DNA from: JBBQNR01 sp963774075
GTDB lineage: Bacteria > Actinomycetota > Thermoleophilia > Solirubrobacterales > JBBDJG01
Length of the DNA stretch: 64,000 bases
Assembly (NCBI GenBank): GCA_963774075.1
Contig: CAVZDP010000003.1
Coordinates: forward strand, 682,001-746,000
Direction of reading: 5' to 3'
The first letter of the stretch is position 1. Each line of letters begins with the position of its first letter. Below are positions 32,519 to 39,217 of the stretch, piece by piece. The position numbers and the translations under genes are program-made. The notes beneath the pieces were generated by a model. That model ran no database searches and had not been told where the DNA came from. It saw only the letters and a program-made list of their open reading frames with translations.

Positions 32519-34072
32519 GTGTCCTGTCTTTGGGCGCTTCGTCATGCTGGTCCGCGGAGGGCTTTCAAGCCGATCTTGATGCTGTCCCTCGCGATCGCCT
32601 CGGTGCTGGCCATCGCCGCACCGAAGGCAAATGCCACGCCGGTCAATGTCGTTGGTGGGCAGGCAGAGCTGCTGCCCGACTTCGCGAACGTCGCCGCTCT
32701 GTACGCGAAGAACATCGCCGTCTATCCGATATCGCCCGCGGCGTTGAACGGCATCACGCTCAGAGTCGAGTTTCCGATCACCGGTGGAACGGTCGACGAC
32801 CAGTCGATGCTCGGCACCGTGAACCTCGCCGGCGGCCTTTGGATCATCAAGTACACGGACTCCTCTTTCTCTGAGATCGAAAACTCCGTGCAGACCACGA
32901 ACCTCAGGATCGTCAACGGCAACACCCTGGTCGGGGACACGATGGGCTTGATCCCGGCTCCGAGCGCTGACCTGACGAACACAACCATCAATGTCGACGG
33001 GAACGGGAATATCGACTACACCGCGGAGGCAATCGTCCCCGCGCTCACGGCTTTGGTGCTCAACACCTACTTCAACACCGATGCATTTGTGGGAGGTTCG
33101 AGGCTCGGCGCCCTGTCGGCCCACATCCTGACGCAGCCGCTGCTCGGAGACACCGGCAACATCGTCGTGAGGAAAGACGCCGTCCCCGACGATCCACAGG
33201 ACTTCACCTTTACTCCCGGCGGCGGGCTGACGCCCATCCCGTTCCAGCTCGACGACGACTCGGACCCGACGCTGTCGAACACTCGGTCGTTCGTCGGCGT
33301 CGCCGTGGGCAGCGGATACTCCATTGCCGAGACCGAGCCGGCCGGCTGGTACCAGGGTGCCGCCACCTGCGACGACGGCTCTCCGCCGACGAACATCTCC
33401 GTGTCGGCGGACGAAACGGTTACGTGCACGTTCACCAACGCGAGGAACTACCCTCGACCGGGCGGGGGCAGCCCGCTTCGCGCGCCACTCGTGCCCGAGT
33501 TTGAGCAATGCACCGCTCCCGACGCGACGCATGCCTCGCCTCTCGAAGTGGGCTCCTGCACGAGCCCGGACCTCGAGTCGAGCGAGCTCGCGACCGGCAG
33601 TACCGGTCAGGGATCCGGCTCGGCGCGGCTCGAAGTGATGCCGGGAAGCGTCGGCACGACGGAAGACGAGGCTGACGTGGCGATCGTGGTCTCTGCCGGC
33701 GACGTCAGGAAGCAGTCGGACGGCACCGACTACACCGGCAACGTGATCCTCGAAAGCGTGCTCCGCATCACCGACCGTGCCAACGGCACGGCGGGCGTCG
33801 CTTCGGCGACCGCCTCGGATCTCCCGTTTGCGCTGGGACTTCCGTGCATGGCCACCCCCGGGCCGGAGGGCGCGACCTGCTCGATCTCGACCACCGCCGA
33901 CTCCCTGGTGCCGGGCACCGTCAAGGAGGGAATCCGCGCTGTCGTCAAGGTAGAGTCGCTCGTGCTGAAGGACCTCGGACCGAACGGCACCGGTGCCGAG
34001 CCCGACTGCGAGCCTGACTGCGGCGACGGGGACGAGAACGTGTTCCTGAGGCAGGGCGTCTTCACCCCGTAA
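32519..34072 (+). CDS. secreted protein of unknown family with SpaA-like repeat domain (paralog 2)
   Basis: The 517-residue protein starts at GTG 32519, which has GGAGGGGAGG 5 nt upstream and parallels the start of the first paralog. A signal peptide (PILMLSLAIASVLAIAAPKA) leads to an N-terminal domain homologous to 31671-32309. Next is a domain of about 95 residues (GNIVVRKDAVPDDPQDFTFT, then GYSIAETEPAGWYQG and CTFTNAR) typical of SpaA/prealbumin-like folds. A Cys-containing C-terminal beta domain of about 200 residues follows (ATCSISTTADSLVPGTVKEG). No sortase motif or anchor is seen. Probably a surface or matrix protein. Confidence 0.75.
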   Translation: MSCLWALRHAGPRRAFKPILMLSLAIASVLAIAAPKANATPVNVVGGQAELLPDFANVAALYAKNIAVYPISPAALNGITLRVEFPITGGTVDDQSMLGTVNLAGGLWIIKYTDSSFSEIENSVQTTNLRIVNGNTLVGDTMGLIPAPSADLTNTTINVDGNGNIDYTAEAIVPALTALVLNTYFNTDAFVGGSRLGALSAHILTQPLLGDTGNIVVRKDAVPDDPQDFTFTPGGGLTPIPFQLDDDSDPTLSNTRSFVGVAVGSGYSIAETEPAGWYQGAATCDDGSPPTNISVSADETVTCTFTNARNYPRPGGGSPLRAPLVPEFEQCTAPDATHASPLEVGSCTSPDLESSELATGSTGQGSGSARLEVMPGSVGTTEDEADVAIVVSAGDVRKQSDGTDYTGNVILESVLRITDRANGTAGVASATASDLPFALGLPCMATPGPEGATCSISTTADSLVPGTVKEGIRAVVKVESLVLKDLGPNGTGAEPDCEPDCGDGDENVFLRQGVFTP

Positions 34073-34100
34073 GCGCAGCCTGAATCGTCTGAGGACCCGA

Positions 34101-34129
34101 AGGACGGGCGAGAGCAATCCGCCCGTCCT
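34101..34129 (+). terminator. terminator hairpin after the second secreted paralog
   Basis: AGGACGGGCG, 9-nt loop AGAGCAATC, CGCCCGTCCT: a perfect 10-bp stem 28 nt after the stop codon, similar to the hairpin at 32329. Confidence 0.65.
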
Positions 34130-34192
34130 GAGGACAAGCACTCGGCGACGCCTACAACGGGCACGTTCCGATTCTGGCTCTGGATGGGAAAG

Positions 34193-34264
34193 TGCCGCCA
34201 CGGAGAATCGAACTCCGATTTCAGCCTTGAAAGGGCTGCGTCCTGGCCGTTAGACGATGGCGGC
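34193..34264 (-). tRNA. tRNA-Glu (anticodon TTC)
   Basis: The minus strand gives acceptor stem GCCGCCA/TGGCGGC with A73. The D arm is GTCTAACGGCCAGGAC, typical of Glu. The anticodon stem CAGCC/GGCTG encloses CTTTCAA, anticodon TTC. The T arm is CGGAG-TTCGATT-CTCCG. CCA is not encoded. Confidence 0.95.
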
Positions 34265-34374
34265 CGTGGTCGATTCTAGAAGGCGTGACCGATCCGAGAA
34301 CGCCCCCGTCCGTTTCGGGCCAGCAAGCCCTGGGTACGCCTGGATAGAAGCTCCCACGAATACGGAGGTTTTCC

Positions 34375-34623
34375 TTGGGAATCGGAACGTCCATTTTTCT
34401 GATCGCGCTCGGAGCGATCCTCAAATACGGCGTGACCGCCAACGTGTCGGGCATCGACCTCGACGTGGTCGGCATCGTGCTCATGGTTTGCGGCGCGATT
34501 GGCCTGTTGCTGTCGCTCTTCTGGATGACGGTCTGGGCTGACCGTAGGCGACGCGATCCGGTGCTGGCCGACGACGCAGCGGTCGTCCGCGAACGCCGCG
34601 TCGTGGAGCGCGACGTCCCGTAG
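34375..34623 (+). CDS. DUF6458-like small membrane protein
   Basis: The 82-residue protein has two membrane helices, GTSIFLIALGAILKYGV and VDLVGIV-like VVGIVLMVCGAIGLLLSLFW, and a charged cytoplasmic tail (WADRRRRDPVLADDA, ending in RERRVVERDVP). The start MGIGTSIFLIALGAIL and the LMVCGAIGLLLSLFWM region match the DUF6458 proteins of actinobacteria. Function is unknown. The start is a TTG at 34375, supported by ACGGAGG 8 nt upstream. Confidence 0.8.
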   Translation: MGIGTSIFLIALGAILKYGVTANVSGIDLDVVGIVLMVCGAIGLLLSLFWMTVWADRRRRDPVLADDAAVVRERRVVERDVP

Positions 34624-34717
34624 CTCTTCGCCCCGATACGCCTGGGCGCAGCTTCCGTCCAATCTAAGAACTCGGTGAAACGGGCGCGATAGTTGCGCCC
34701 GGTCACCGCGATCCGTC

Positions 34718-34723
34718 TATCAT
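34718..34723 (+). promoter_or_regulatory. -10 box of a leaderless promoter
   Basis: TATCAT ends 8 nt before the ATG at 34732 of the lipoprotein gene, and there is no Shine-Dalgarno. Confidence 0.5.
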
Positions 34724-34731
34724 CGTCCGTC

Positions 34732-35291
34732 ATGAGGCTCCGCCTGACACCGATGCTCGCGTTCGTCGCGGCCCTGGCCTTGGCCGTCGGCGCCTGTGGA
34801 GGCGACGACAACAAGGACTCGGCGAATGGGGTGACGGTCGGCGGCCAGGCGACACAGCCGCCCACCGGGACCACGCCTCCGGCAGGCAGCGAAGACAAAA
34901 GAAGAAGAAGAAGTCGAGCAGCAGCAAGAGCAAGAGCAAGAGCAAGGAGCGAAGCTCCAACTCCGGCTCCTCCGGCTCCAACTCCAATTCGGGCTCCTCC
35001 GGCTCCAACTCGGGCTCGGGCTCGAGCGAGAACAAGCAGCCGAACCGGAAGACGAAGTCGCTTGGCGATTCGCTGGCGGAAGCGAACTCCCGCGAAAGCC
35101 AGGACAAGGTGAGCTACGCGGCCGCGCGGGGAGTCTGCGCCGAGCGTCCGCTGAGCGAGATCAAGAAGCTCTACAAGCCGAAGGGCTCGAGCAACGAGGA
35201 CATCGCCAAGGCCGTGGCGAGCTTCTACAGACCGGCGCACCGCCGCGAAGCCGCCCACGATGGCTGTCTCGCCGGCCTGAAGTCGCGCTAG
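34732..35291 (+). pseudogene. lipoprotein gene interrupted by a -1 frameshift in an A run
   Basis: The ATG at 34732 gives a lipoprotein signal, MLAFVAALALAVGACGGDD, with lipobox VGAC. Reading then meets GACAAAAGAAGAAG (A run at 34897-34900). In the initial frame the rest is an Arg/Pro-rich run ending at 35112. One frame back, it reads KKKKKSSSSKSKSKSK, then Ser/Gly/Asn repeats and a globular end (AARGVCAERPLSEIKKLYKP) to the TAG at 35291, with strong G/C bias at third positions. One extra A in the run would join both halves into a lipoprotein of about 186 aa. It is a real mutation, phase variation, or a sequencing error. Confidence 0.8.
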
Positions 35292-35348
35292 CGCGCGACG
35301 CCCCACTCAGCAGGAAAACGTACGGGGGTGCCCGGCGGCGCCGTCGCC

Positions 35349-36077
35349 TTATCCGGGTGCGCGCGTTCGCAGCAGATATCCGCTCGGGTTGAACGTCATC
35401 ATGAGCCGCTCGCGGGAGCGGTCGATGACGAATGAGTCGTCGCGGGACAGGAACTCCCGCACTGCCTCGAGCGGACCGGGTTTGTAGTAGCCGCGCCAGG
35501 AGTTGATGTTCGTGTCCTCCACGATCAGGTAGTTGCCCTCGGTCACCAGGTCGGCGTACGCCTCCAGCTCTCCCAGCACATGCTCCTTGTCGTGCTTGGA
35601 GTCGAGGATGACCATCACTCGTTCGCCCGGTTCCACGGCCTCCCGAACCCGGCGAACGATGTCCGGGTCGGTGGACGACCCGGTCAGATACGTGATCCGC
35701 GGGTGTTGCGGGCGCTCCTCGAGGAAGCGGTTGTCGACGGTCACGATTCGCCCGGAACCGACCACGTCCATGATCGAGGCCAGGAAGTGCGCGCTGCCGC
35801 CGCGCATGGTGCCAGTCTCGACGATCAGATCCGGTCGCGTTCCCTCGTCGTAGAGGATCTCCTGATAGATCCAGAGGTCCAGAGGGCATTTGATCAGCGG
35901 CACGCCGAGCCAGAACGTGTTCTTCCACGTGCGTTCAGGGCTCTGGCAGTAGAGGTCGTGAAAGCGCCTGACGTGCTCCTCGAAGCCGACGTCGGTGGCG
36001 TCGCCCGCGGCCGAGTCGGGCGCGGCCTCGGTCACCTCGGGCGTGCCCTCGGCGGGGGGGTCAGAACTCGTATCCAT
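35349..36077 (-). CDS. CmcI-family (cephalosporin hydroxylase-like) methyltransferase
   Basis: The 242-residue protein has a Rossmann-type core: PDLIVETGTMRGGSAHFLAS (SAM loop), GRIVTVDNRFLEERPQHPRI, and VMVILDSKHDKEHVLGELEA, with LIVEDTNINSW near the end. CmcI-family members include sugar O-methyltransferases acting on cell-surface glycolipids, besides the cephamycin protein. The first 35 residues are a low-complexity Glu/Ala/Asp-rich extension. Its start overlaps the end of the sulfotransferase gene by 17 bp, so the two are cotranscribed and probably decorate the same molecule. Confidence 0.88.
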   Translation of the reverse strand: MDTSSDPPAEGTPEVTEAAPDSAAGDATDVGFEEHVRRFHDLYCQSPERTWKNTFWLGVPLIKCPLDLWIYQEILYDEGTRPDLIVETGTMRGGSAHFLASIMDVVGSGRIVTVDNRFLEERPQHPRITYLTGSSTDPDIVRRVREAVEPGERVMVILDSKHDKEHVLGELEAYADLVTEGNYLIVEDTNINSWRGYYKPGPLEAVREFLSRDDSFVIDRSRERLMMTFNPSGYLLRTRAPG

Positions 36078-36774
36078 GGGTGTCGATGATCGCCCGGGCG
36101 CGCTCCCGAACGAGCTCGCGAAGCTCCTCGTCGTAGTAGTCGCGATAGGGCCCGTGCCGGCTCGCGCCGACGGGGGGCTCGTGGGCAGCAGCCGCGGCCA
36201 GCTGCTCGTCGTGTGGAACGTCGTGGCGGCGAAGAAAGGAAAGCAGGTCGTCGCGCACGCTCTCGAGCCGGATCACCTCCGGGCCGGGCTGCTGTCCCGC
36301 TCGCTCCGCGATACGTGTGTGCAGCGCCGTGTAGTGGTCGCTGGGCAACGCCTTCATCAGCTCGCTCGTATGGGGGCTCTCGAAGCCGTCACCGGTGCAG
36401 GCCCGCCGCACCGTCGTCCGAAAATCGCTTCTGCCCCGGTCGAATGCGCTTTCCCAGATCGCCCCCGTCCTTCGCTCCGGGTGGGTCTGGGTGGTGTGGT
36501 GGTACCAGGACACGTACCACTCCCAGGGGTTTCGCACGAGAGTGAACGCCGGCAGGTCGCCGTAGTCGTCCATGATCCGGTCGTATGCCGAGTGACGCTC
36601 GAGGTCGTTGGGAATGAAATCAACGGGGGTGAGGTGCTCGAAGCAGATCTTGCGGATGAACTGACCGCCGGTGCGCGGAACGTGCACGAAGACGAAATGC
36701 TTCGTCAGCATCATCGCGACTGATCGTCGTTCGGTTGTGCGAGCCGGTTGGGGAGTGAGCTCGGGCTGTGGCAT
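36061..36774 (-). CDS. sulfotransferase-family protein
   Basis: The 237-residue protein has the PAPS-binding start FVFVHVPRTGGQFIRKICFE at about residue 25, and the later FTLVRNPWEWYVSWYHHT, where the 3'-phosphate-binding Arg and Ser-like region sits. This matches sulfotransferase family 2. It would transfer sulfate from PAPS to a sugar or lipid hydroxyl. The start at ATG 36774 is favoured by a GATACT box 6 nt upstream; ATG 36714 is also possible. It is the first gene of a two-gene operon with the CmcI-like protein. Confidence 0.85.
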   Translation of the reverse strand: MPQPELTPQPARTTERRSVAMMLTKHFVFVHVPRTGGQFIRKICFEHLTPVDFIPNDLERHSAYDRIMDDYGDLPAFTLVRNPWEWYVSWYHHTTQTHPERRTGAIWESAFDRGRSDFRTTVRRACTGDGFESPHTSELMKALPSDHYTALHTRIAERAGQQPGPEVIRLESVRDDLLSFLRRHDVPHDEQLAAAAAHEPPVGASRHGPYRDYYDEELRELVRERARAIIDTHGYEF

Positions 36775-36780
36775 TGCTGA

Positions 36781-36786
36781 AGTATC
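36781..36786 (-). promoter_or_regulatory. -10 box of a leaderless promoter for the sulfotransferase operon
   Basis: GATACT on the minus strand ends 6 nt before the ATG at 36774; no ribosome site is present. Confidence 0.5.
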
Positions 36787-36869
36787 CTCGCTCGTCCGGG
36801 CGGGAGCCCTCAGTTGGCGGAGCGCGCGTCTTCTCGGGTCGTGGCACGATATGCGCGACCCGAGGTTCG

Positions 36870-37118
36870 ATGGCGAAGAAAACCTGCCCTCAATGCAAAC
36901 AGCGCGTGAGCGAGCGCGCGGCGCGTTGCCGCCACTGCCGCTATCCCTTCCCGGAGAAGAGTTCGCCGTGGGCGGCCGGTCCCGCACTCGGCGCCGGCTT
37001 TCCGCTCGTCATGGCGGGCGTGCTGATCCTCTTCATAGCCGGCACGGCGACGGTTTACCTTCTCGTGGCGAGCGCCATGGTGCTCGTGGGGCTGCTCCTC
37101 TCCCTCCACCCGCGTTGA
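36870..37118 (+). CDS. zinc-ribbon small membrane protein
   Basis: The 82-residue protein opens with a zinc ribbon, KKTCPQCKQRVSERAARC then RHCRYPF, with four cysteines in two CxxC pairs. Two hydrophobic segments follow (GAGFPLVMAGVLILFIAGTA and VYLLVASAMVLVGLLLSL). The design is that of many unassigned zinc-ribbon membrane proteins, and function is unknown. ATG 36870 was chosen because the zinc ribbon follows immediately. It is divergent from the sulfotransferase operon. Confidence 0.75.
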   Translation: MAKKTCPQCKQRVSERAARCRHCRYPFPEKSSPWAAGPALGAGFPLVMAGVLILFIAGTATVYLLVASAMVLVGLLLSLHPR

Positions 37119-37152
37119 AGTGAACCCGCCGTCGCTTTCTGGAACGCGTCAG

Positions 37153-37245
37153 CGGAGCGGCGAAGGAATCGAACCTTCCAAGCGTGGGGTTGCCACGCCC
37201 TGCCGGCTTTGAAGGCCGGATGGGCCACCAGACCCCTGCCGCTCC
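37153..37245 (-). tRNA. selC: selenocysteine tRNA (anticodon TCA)
   Basis: The minus-strand 93-nt tRNA has an 8-bp acceptor stem, GGAGCGGC/GCCGCTCC, with G73. The D arm has a long stem and a 4-nt loop (GGGTC-TGGT-GGCCC). The anticodon stem CCGGC/GCCGG encloses CTTCAAA, anticodon TCA, reading UGA. A long variable arm (GCGTGG/CCACGC) and a T arm GAAGG-TTCGATT-CCTTC complete it. The 8-bp acceptor, unusual D arm and TCA anticodon together define tRNA-Sec. The central GGCCTTCAAAGCC resembles the E. coli molecule. CCA is not encoded. Confidence 0.93.
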
Positions 37246-37275
37246 GAGGGCAGCGTATCGACGGTCCGCGCGCTG

Positions 37276-37971
37276 CTAGACGACGAGCTTGAGGATCTCC
37301 GGGGCGACGAAGACCTCGATGGTGACGCTGACGATCAGCATTGGCACCGCGATCGCAACGGTCACGAACGTCGCCGCGAGAAGCTGCTCCCAGCTTCCGT
37401 TCCGGCTCGCGATCAACCATGCGGCGAGTGGAAGGAAGAGGGCCGTCAGCTCCGGGACCGCGTGCGGCATGTAGCAGAGGAGCAGGGTTCCAGAGGAGAT
37501 GTCGAGCTGGTTGGCGATCGTGGAGAGGTTGCTCCCGAGCACGTACGCCTGTGTGACGAGCGAGAACGTCGTCGCACATACCACGAAGCCGATCGCAAGC
37601 GGCCCGGCCTTCTCGTGAATCCAGCGCCAGACGCCGCTGTGCTGTGCCGCCGTGAGCGGCATGGAGCTGCCTGCGATAAAGCCCGCCACACATGCCATCG
37701 CGTGTAGGGCCAGGACGAGCGAGTTGCGGTAGAGGAAGATGCCGACGTCCTTCAGCGTGCCCTCGCGGTGGATCCCGATGACCGAGAAGAGGCTCGAGTC
37801 CGGTGGCGTGAGCCTGGCGATCACGTAGACGGACAGGAGCAGCACGGCGGCGGTCGTCACGCTCCCCACGAACCAGCGCCCGACGACCGCCCAGCGATGG
37901 TCGCTCCAGTGCTCGAGCGTCTCGCGCGTGTCGCGCAGGCCTTGGACGAGGACGAGGTCGTTGACGTTCAT
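37276..37971 (-). CDS. SpoIIM/DUF95-like membrane protein
   Basis: The 231-residue protein has about five membrane helices. Characteristic SpoIIM-superfamily parts are RNSLVLALHAMACVAGFIAG and the late PHAVPELTALFLPLAAWLIA, corresponding to the conserved Pro-His-Gly/Ala-x-x-Glu motif. It starts MNVNDLVLVQGLRDTRETLE. In sporulating bacteria SpoIIM acts with SpoIID and SpoIIP in engulfment, but isolated homologues in other lineages have unknown roles. The promoter of the adjacent PAC2 gene is divergent. Confidence 0.8.
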   Translation of the reverse strand: MNVNDLVLVQGLRDTRETLEHWSDHRWAVVGRWFVGSVTTAAVLLLSVYVIARLTPPDSSLFSVIGIHREGTLKDVGIFLYRNSLVLALHAMACVAGFIAGSSMPLTAAQHSGVWRWIHEKAGPLAIGFVVCATTFSLVTQAYVLGSNLSTIANQLDISSGTLLLCYMPHAVPELTALFLPLAAWLIASRNGSWEQLLAATFVTVAIAVPMLIVSVTIEVFVAPEILKLVV

Positions 37972-38064
37972 TCGGTCTCGGGCCGGGGCGCGGCCGCTAC
38001 CGCTCTATCGACACGAGCGAGCCTCGACCGTAGCGGTTTTTTACGTGGGCAGCGCTCGAGACCG

Positions 38065-38088
38065 TAGGTGTCCGCCGAAGTCGGCGGG
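38065..38088. repeat. single copy of the dispersed palindromic repeat
   Basis: TAGGTGTCCGCCGAAG followed by TCGGCGGGATAT. It matches the core of the arrays at 39025 and 57676 with one changed base, and lies in the 164-bp gap between the SpoIIM-like and PAC2 genes. Confidence 0.75.
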
Positions 38089-38123
38089 ATATGCCGGTGG
38101 CGATGGACGGACTCCCGATCGGC

Positions 38124-38129
38124 TAGGTT
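38124..38129 (+). promoter_or_regulatory. -10 box of a leaderless promoter for the PAC2 gene
   Basis: TAGGTT ends 6 nt before the ATG at 38136, with no Shine-Dalgarno. Confidence 0.55.
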
Positions 38130-38135
38130 TGGTCA

Positions 38136-38999
38136 ATGGAGGCGTTGCGCTGGGAGAGCCGCCCGCGCCTGCGAAGGCCCTTCATGGTGTGCGCCTTCAA
38201 GGGGTGGAACGACGCAGCCGAGTCGGCCACGGGGGCGCTCGAGTTCCTGGGCCGCGAGTGGGAGGCCAGTCGCTTCGCCGCCATCGACCCCGACGAGTTC
38301 TTCGACTTCCAGGTCGCGCGGCCGACGGTACGCCTCACCGAGGGTCAGACCCGCGAGATCACCTGGCCCGAGCTGGTCTTCTGGCAGGCCCCGCTCGAGG
38401 AATCGAGGCACGACGCCGTTCTGCTCTCGGGCGTCGAGCCGAACCTGCGCTGGCGGCTGCTGTGCGACACCGTGGTCGGCGTCGCTCGCGAGCTGGACGT
38501 CGCGATGGTGGTCTCCCTGGGGGCGCTGCTCGCCGACGTGCCCCACACGCGACCGGTCAACATCACCGGTCTGGCCGGTGACCCCGAGCTGGTCGAGCGG
38601 CTCGGGTTCTCGCAGACTCGCTACGAGGGGCCGACCGGCATCGTCGGCGTCCTGCACGACGCGTGCATGCGCGCCGAGCTCTCCTGCGCCAGCCTCTGGG
38701 CACCGGTTCCGCACTACGTGGCGGCGGTACCCAGCCCGAAGGCCTCCCTGGCGTTGATCGACGTACTCGCCCGGCTCACCGGCCTCGAGGTGGACGCCTC
38801 GGAGCTCGAGCAGGCGACGCTCGAGTACGAGGAGCGCCTCGACGAGGCCGTGGCCAGCGAGCCCGACGTCAAGTCGCTCGTCGAGCGCCTCGAGCAGCAG
38901 GTCGACCAGCAGGACATCCCGTTCCGAGACATACCGACCGGCGACTCCATCGCCCGCGAGTTCCAGCGCTTCCTGCGCGAGCGCCGCAAAGAGGATTAG
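38136..38999 (+). CDS. PAC2-family protein
   Basis: The 287-residue protein begins RPFMVCAFKGWNDAAESATG, a PAC2-family start, and contains VSLGALLADVPHTRPVNITG, GPTGIVGVLHDACMRAELSC and LWAPVPHYVAAVPSPKASLA. The C-terminal 60 residues form a charged helix (LEQATLEYEERLDEAV). PAC2 proteins include proteasome-assembly chaperones and actinobacterial relatives of uncertain role, possibly linked to protein turnover. Downstream lies the repeat array before uvrD. Confidence 0.9.
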   Translation: MEALRWESRPRLRRPFMVCAFKGWNDAAESATGALEFLGREWEASRFAAIDPDEFFDFQVARPTVRLTEGQTREITWPELVFWQAPLEESRHDAVLLSGVEPNLRWRLLCDTVVGVARELDVAMVVSLGALLADVPHTRPVNITGLAGDPELVERLGFSQTRYEGPTGIVGVLHDACMRAELSCASLWAPVPHYVAAVPSPKASLALIDVLARLTGLEVDASELEQATLEYEERLDEAVASEPDVKSLVERLEQQVDQQDIPFRDIPTGDSIAREFQRFLRERRKED

Positions 39000-39024
39000 C
39001 GGCCGCCTCAAGGCGGACGCTCTG

Positions 39025-39217
39025 GACTTTAGGTGTCCGGCGAAGCCGGCTCGATATTGGCGAGCGCCCGCCTACGGCGGTCGCCTGACTTATCGAGCGC
39101 CCTTCGGGCGACACCTAAAGTCGCGAGCGCCCGCCTACGGCGGACGCCTGACTTATCGAGCGCCCTTCGGGCGACACCTAAAGTCGCGAGCGCCCGCCTA
39201 CGGCGGACGCCTGACTT
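39025..39217. repeat. array of dispersed palindromic repeats (one forward, three inverted copies of about 63 bp)
   Basis: A forward core (TTAGGTGTCCGGCGAAG) at about 39025-39057 is followed by 63-bp units beginning at 39060 and 39123 and a partial unit at 39186. Each contains CCCGCCTACGGCGG and CGCCCTTCGGGCGACACCTAAAGTC, that is, palindromes plus the reverse complement of the same core. The partial unit supplies the TAA stop of the helicase gene (39216-39218). The array fills the whole gap between two convergent genes. Confidence 0.9.
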
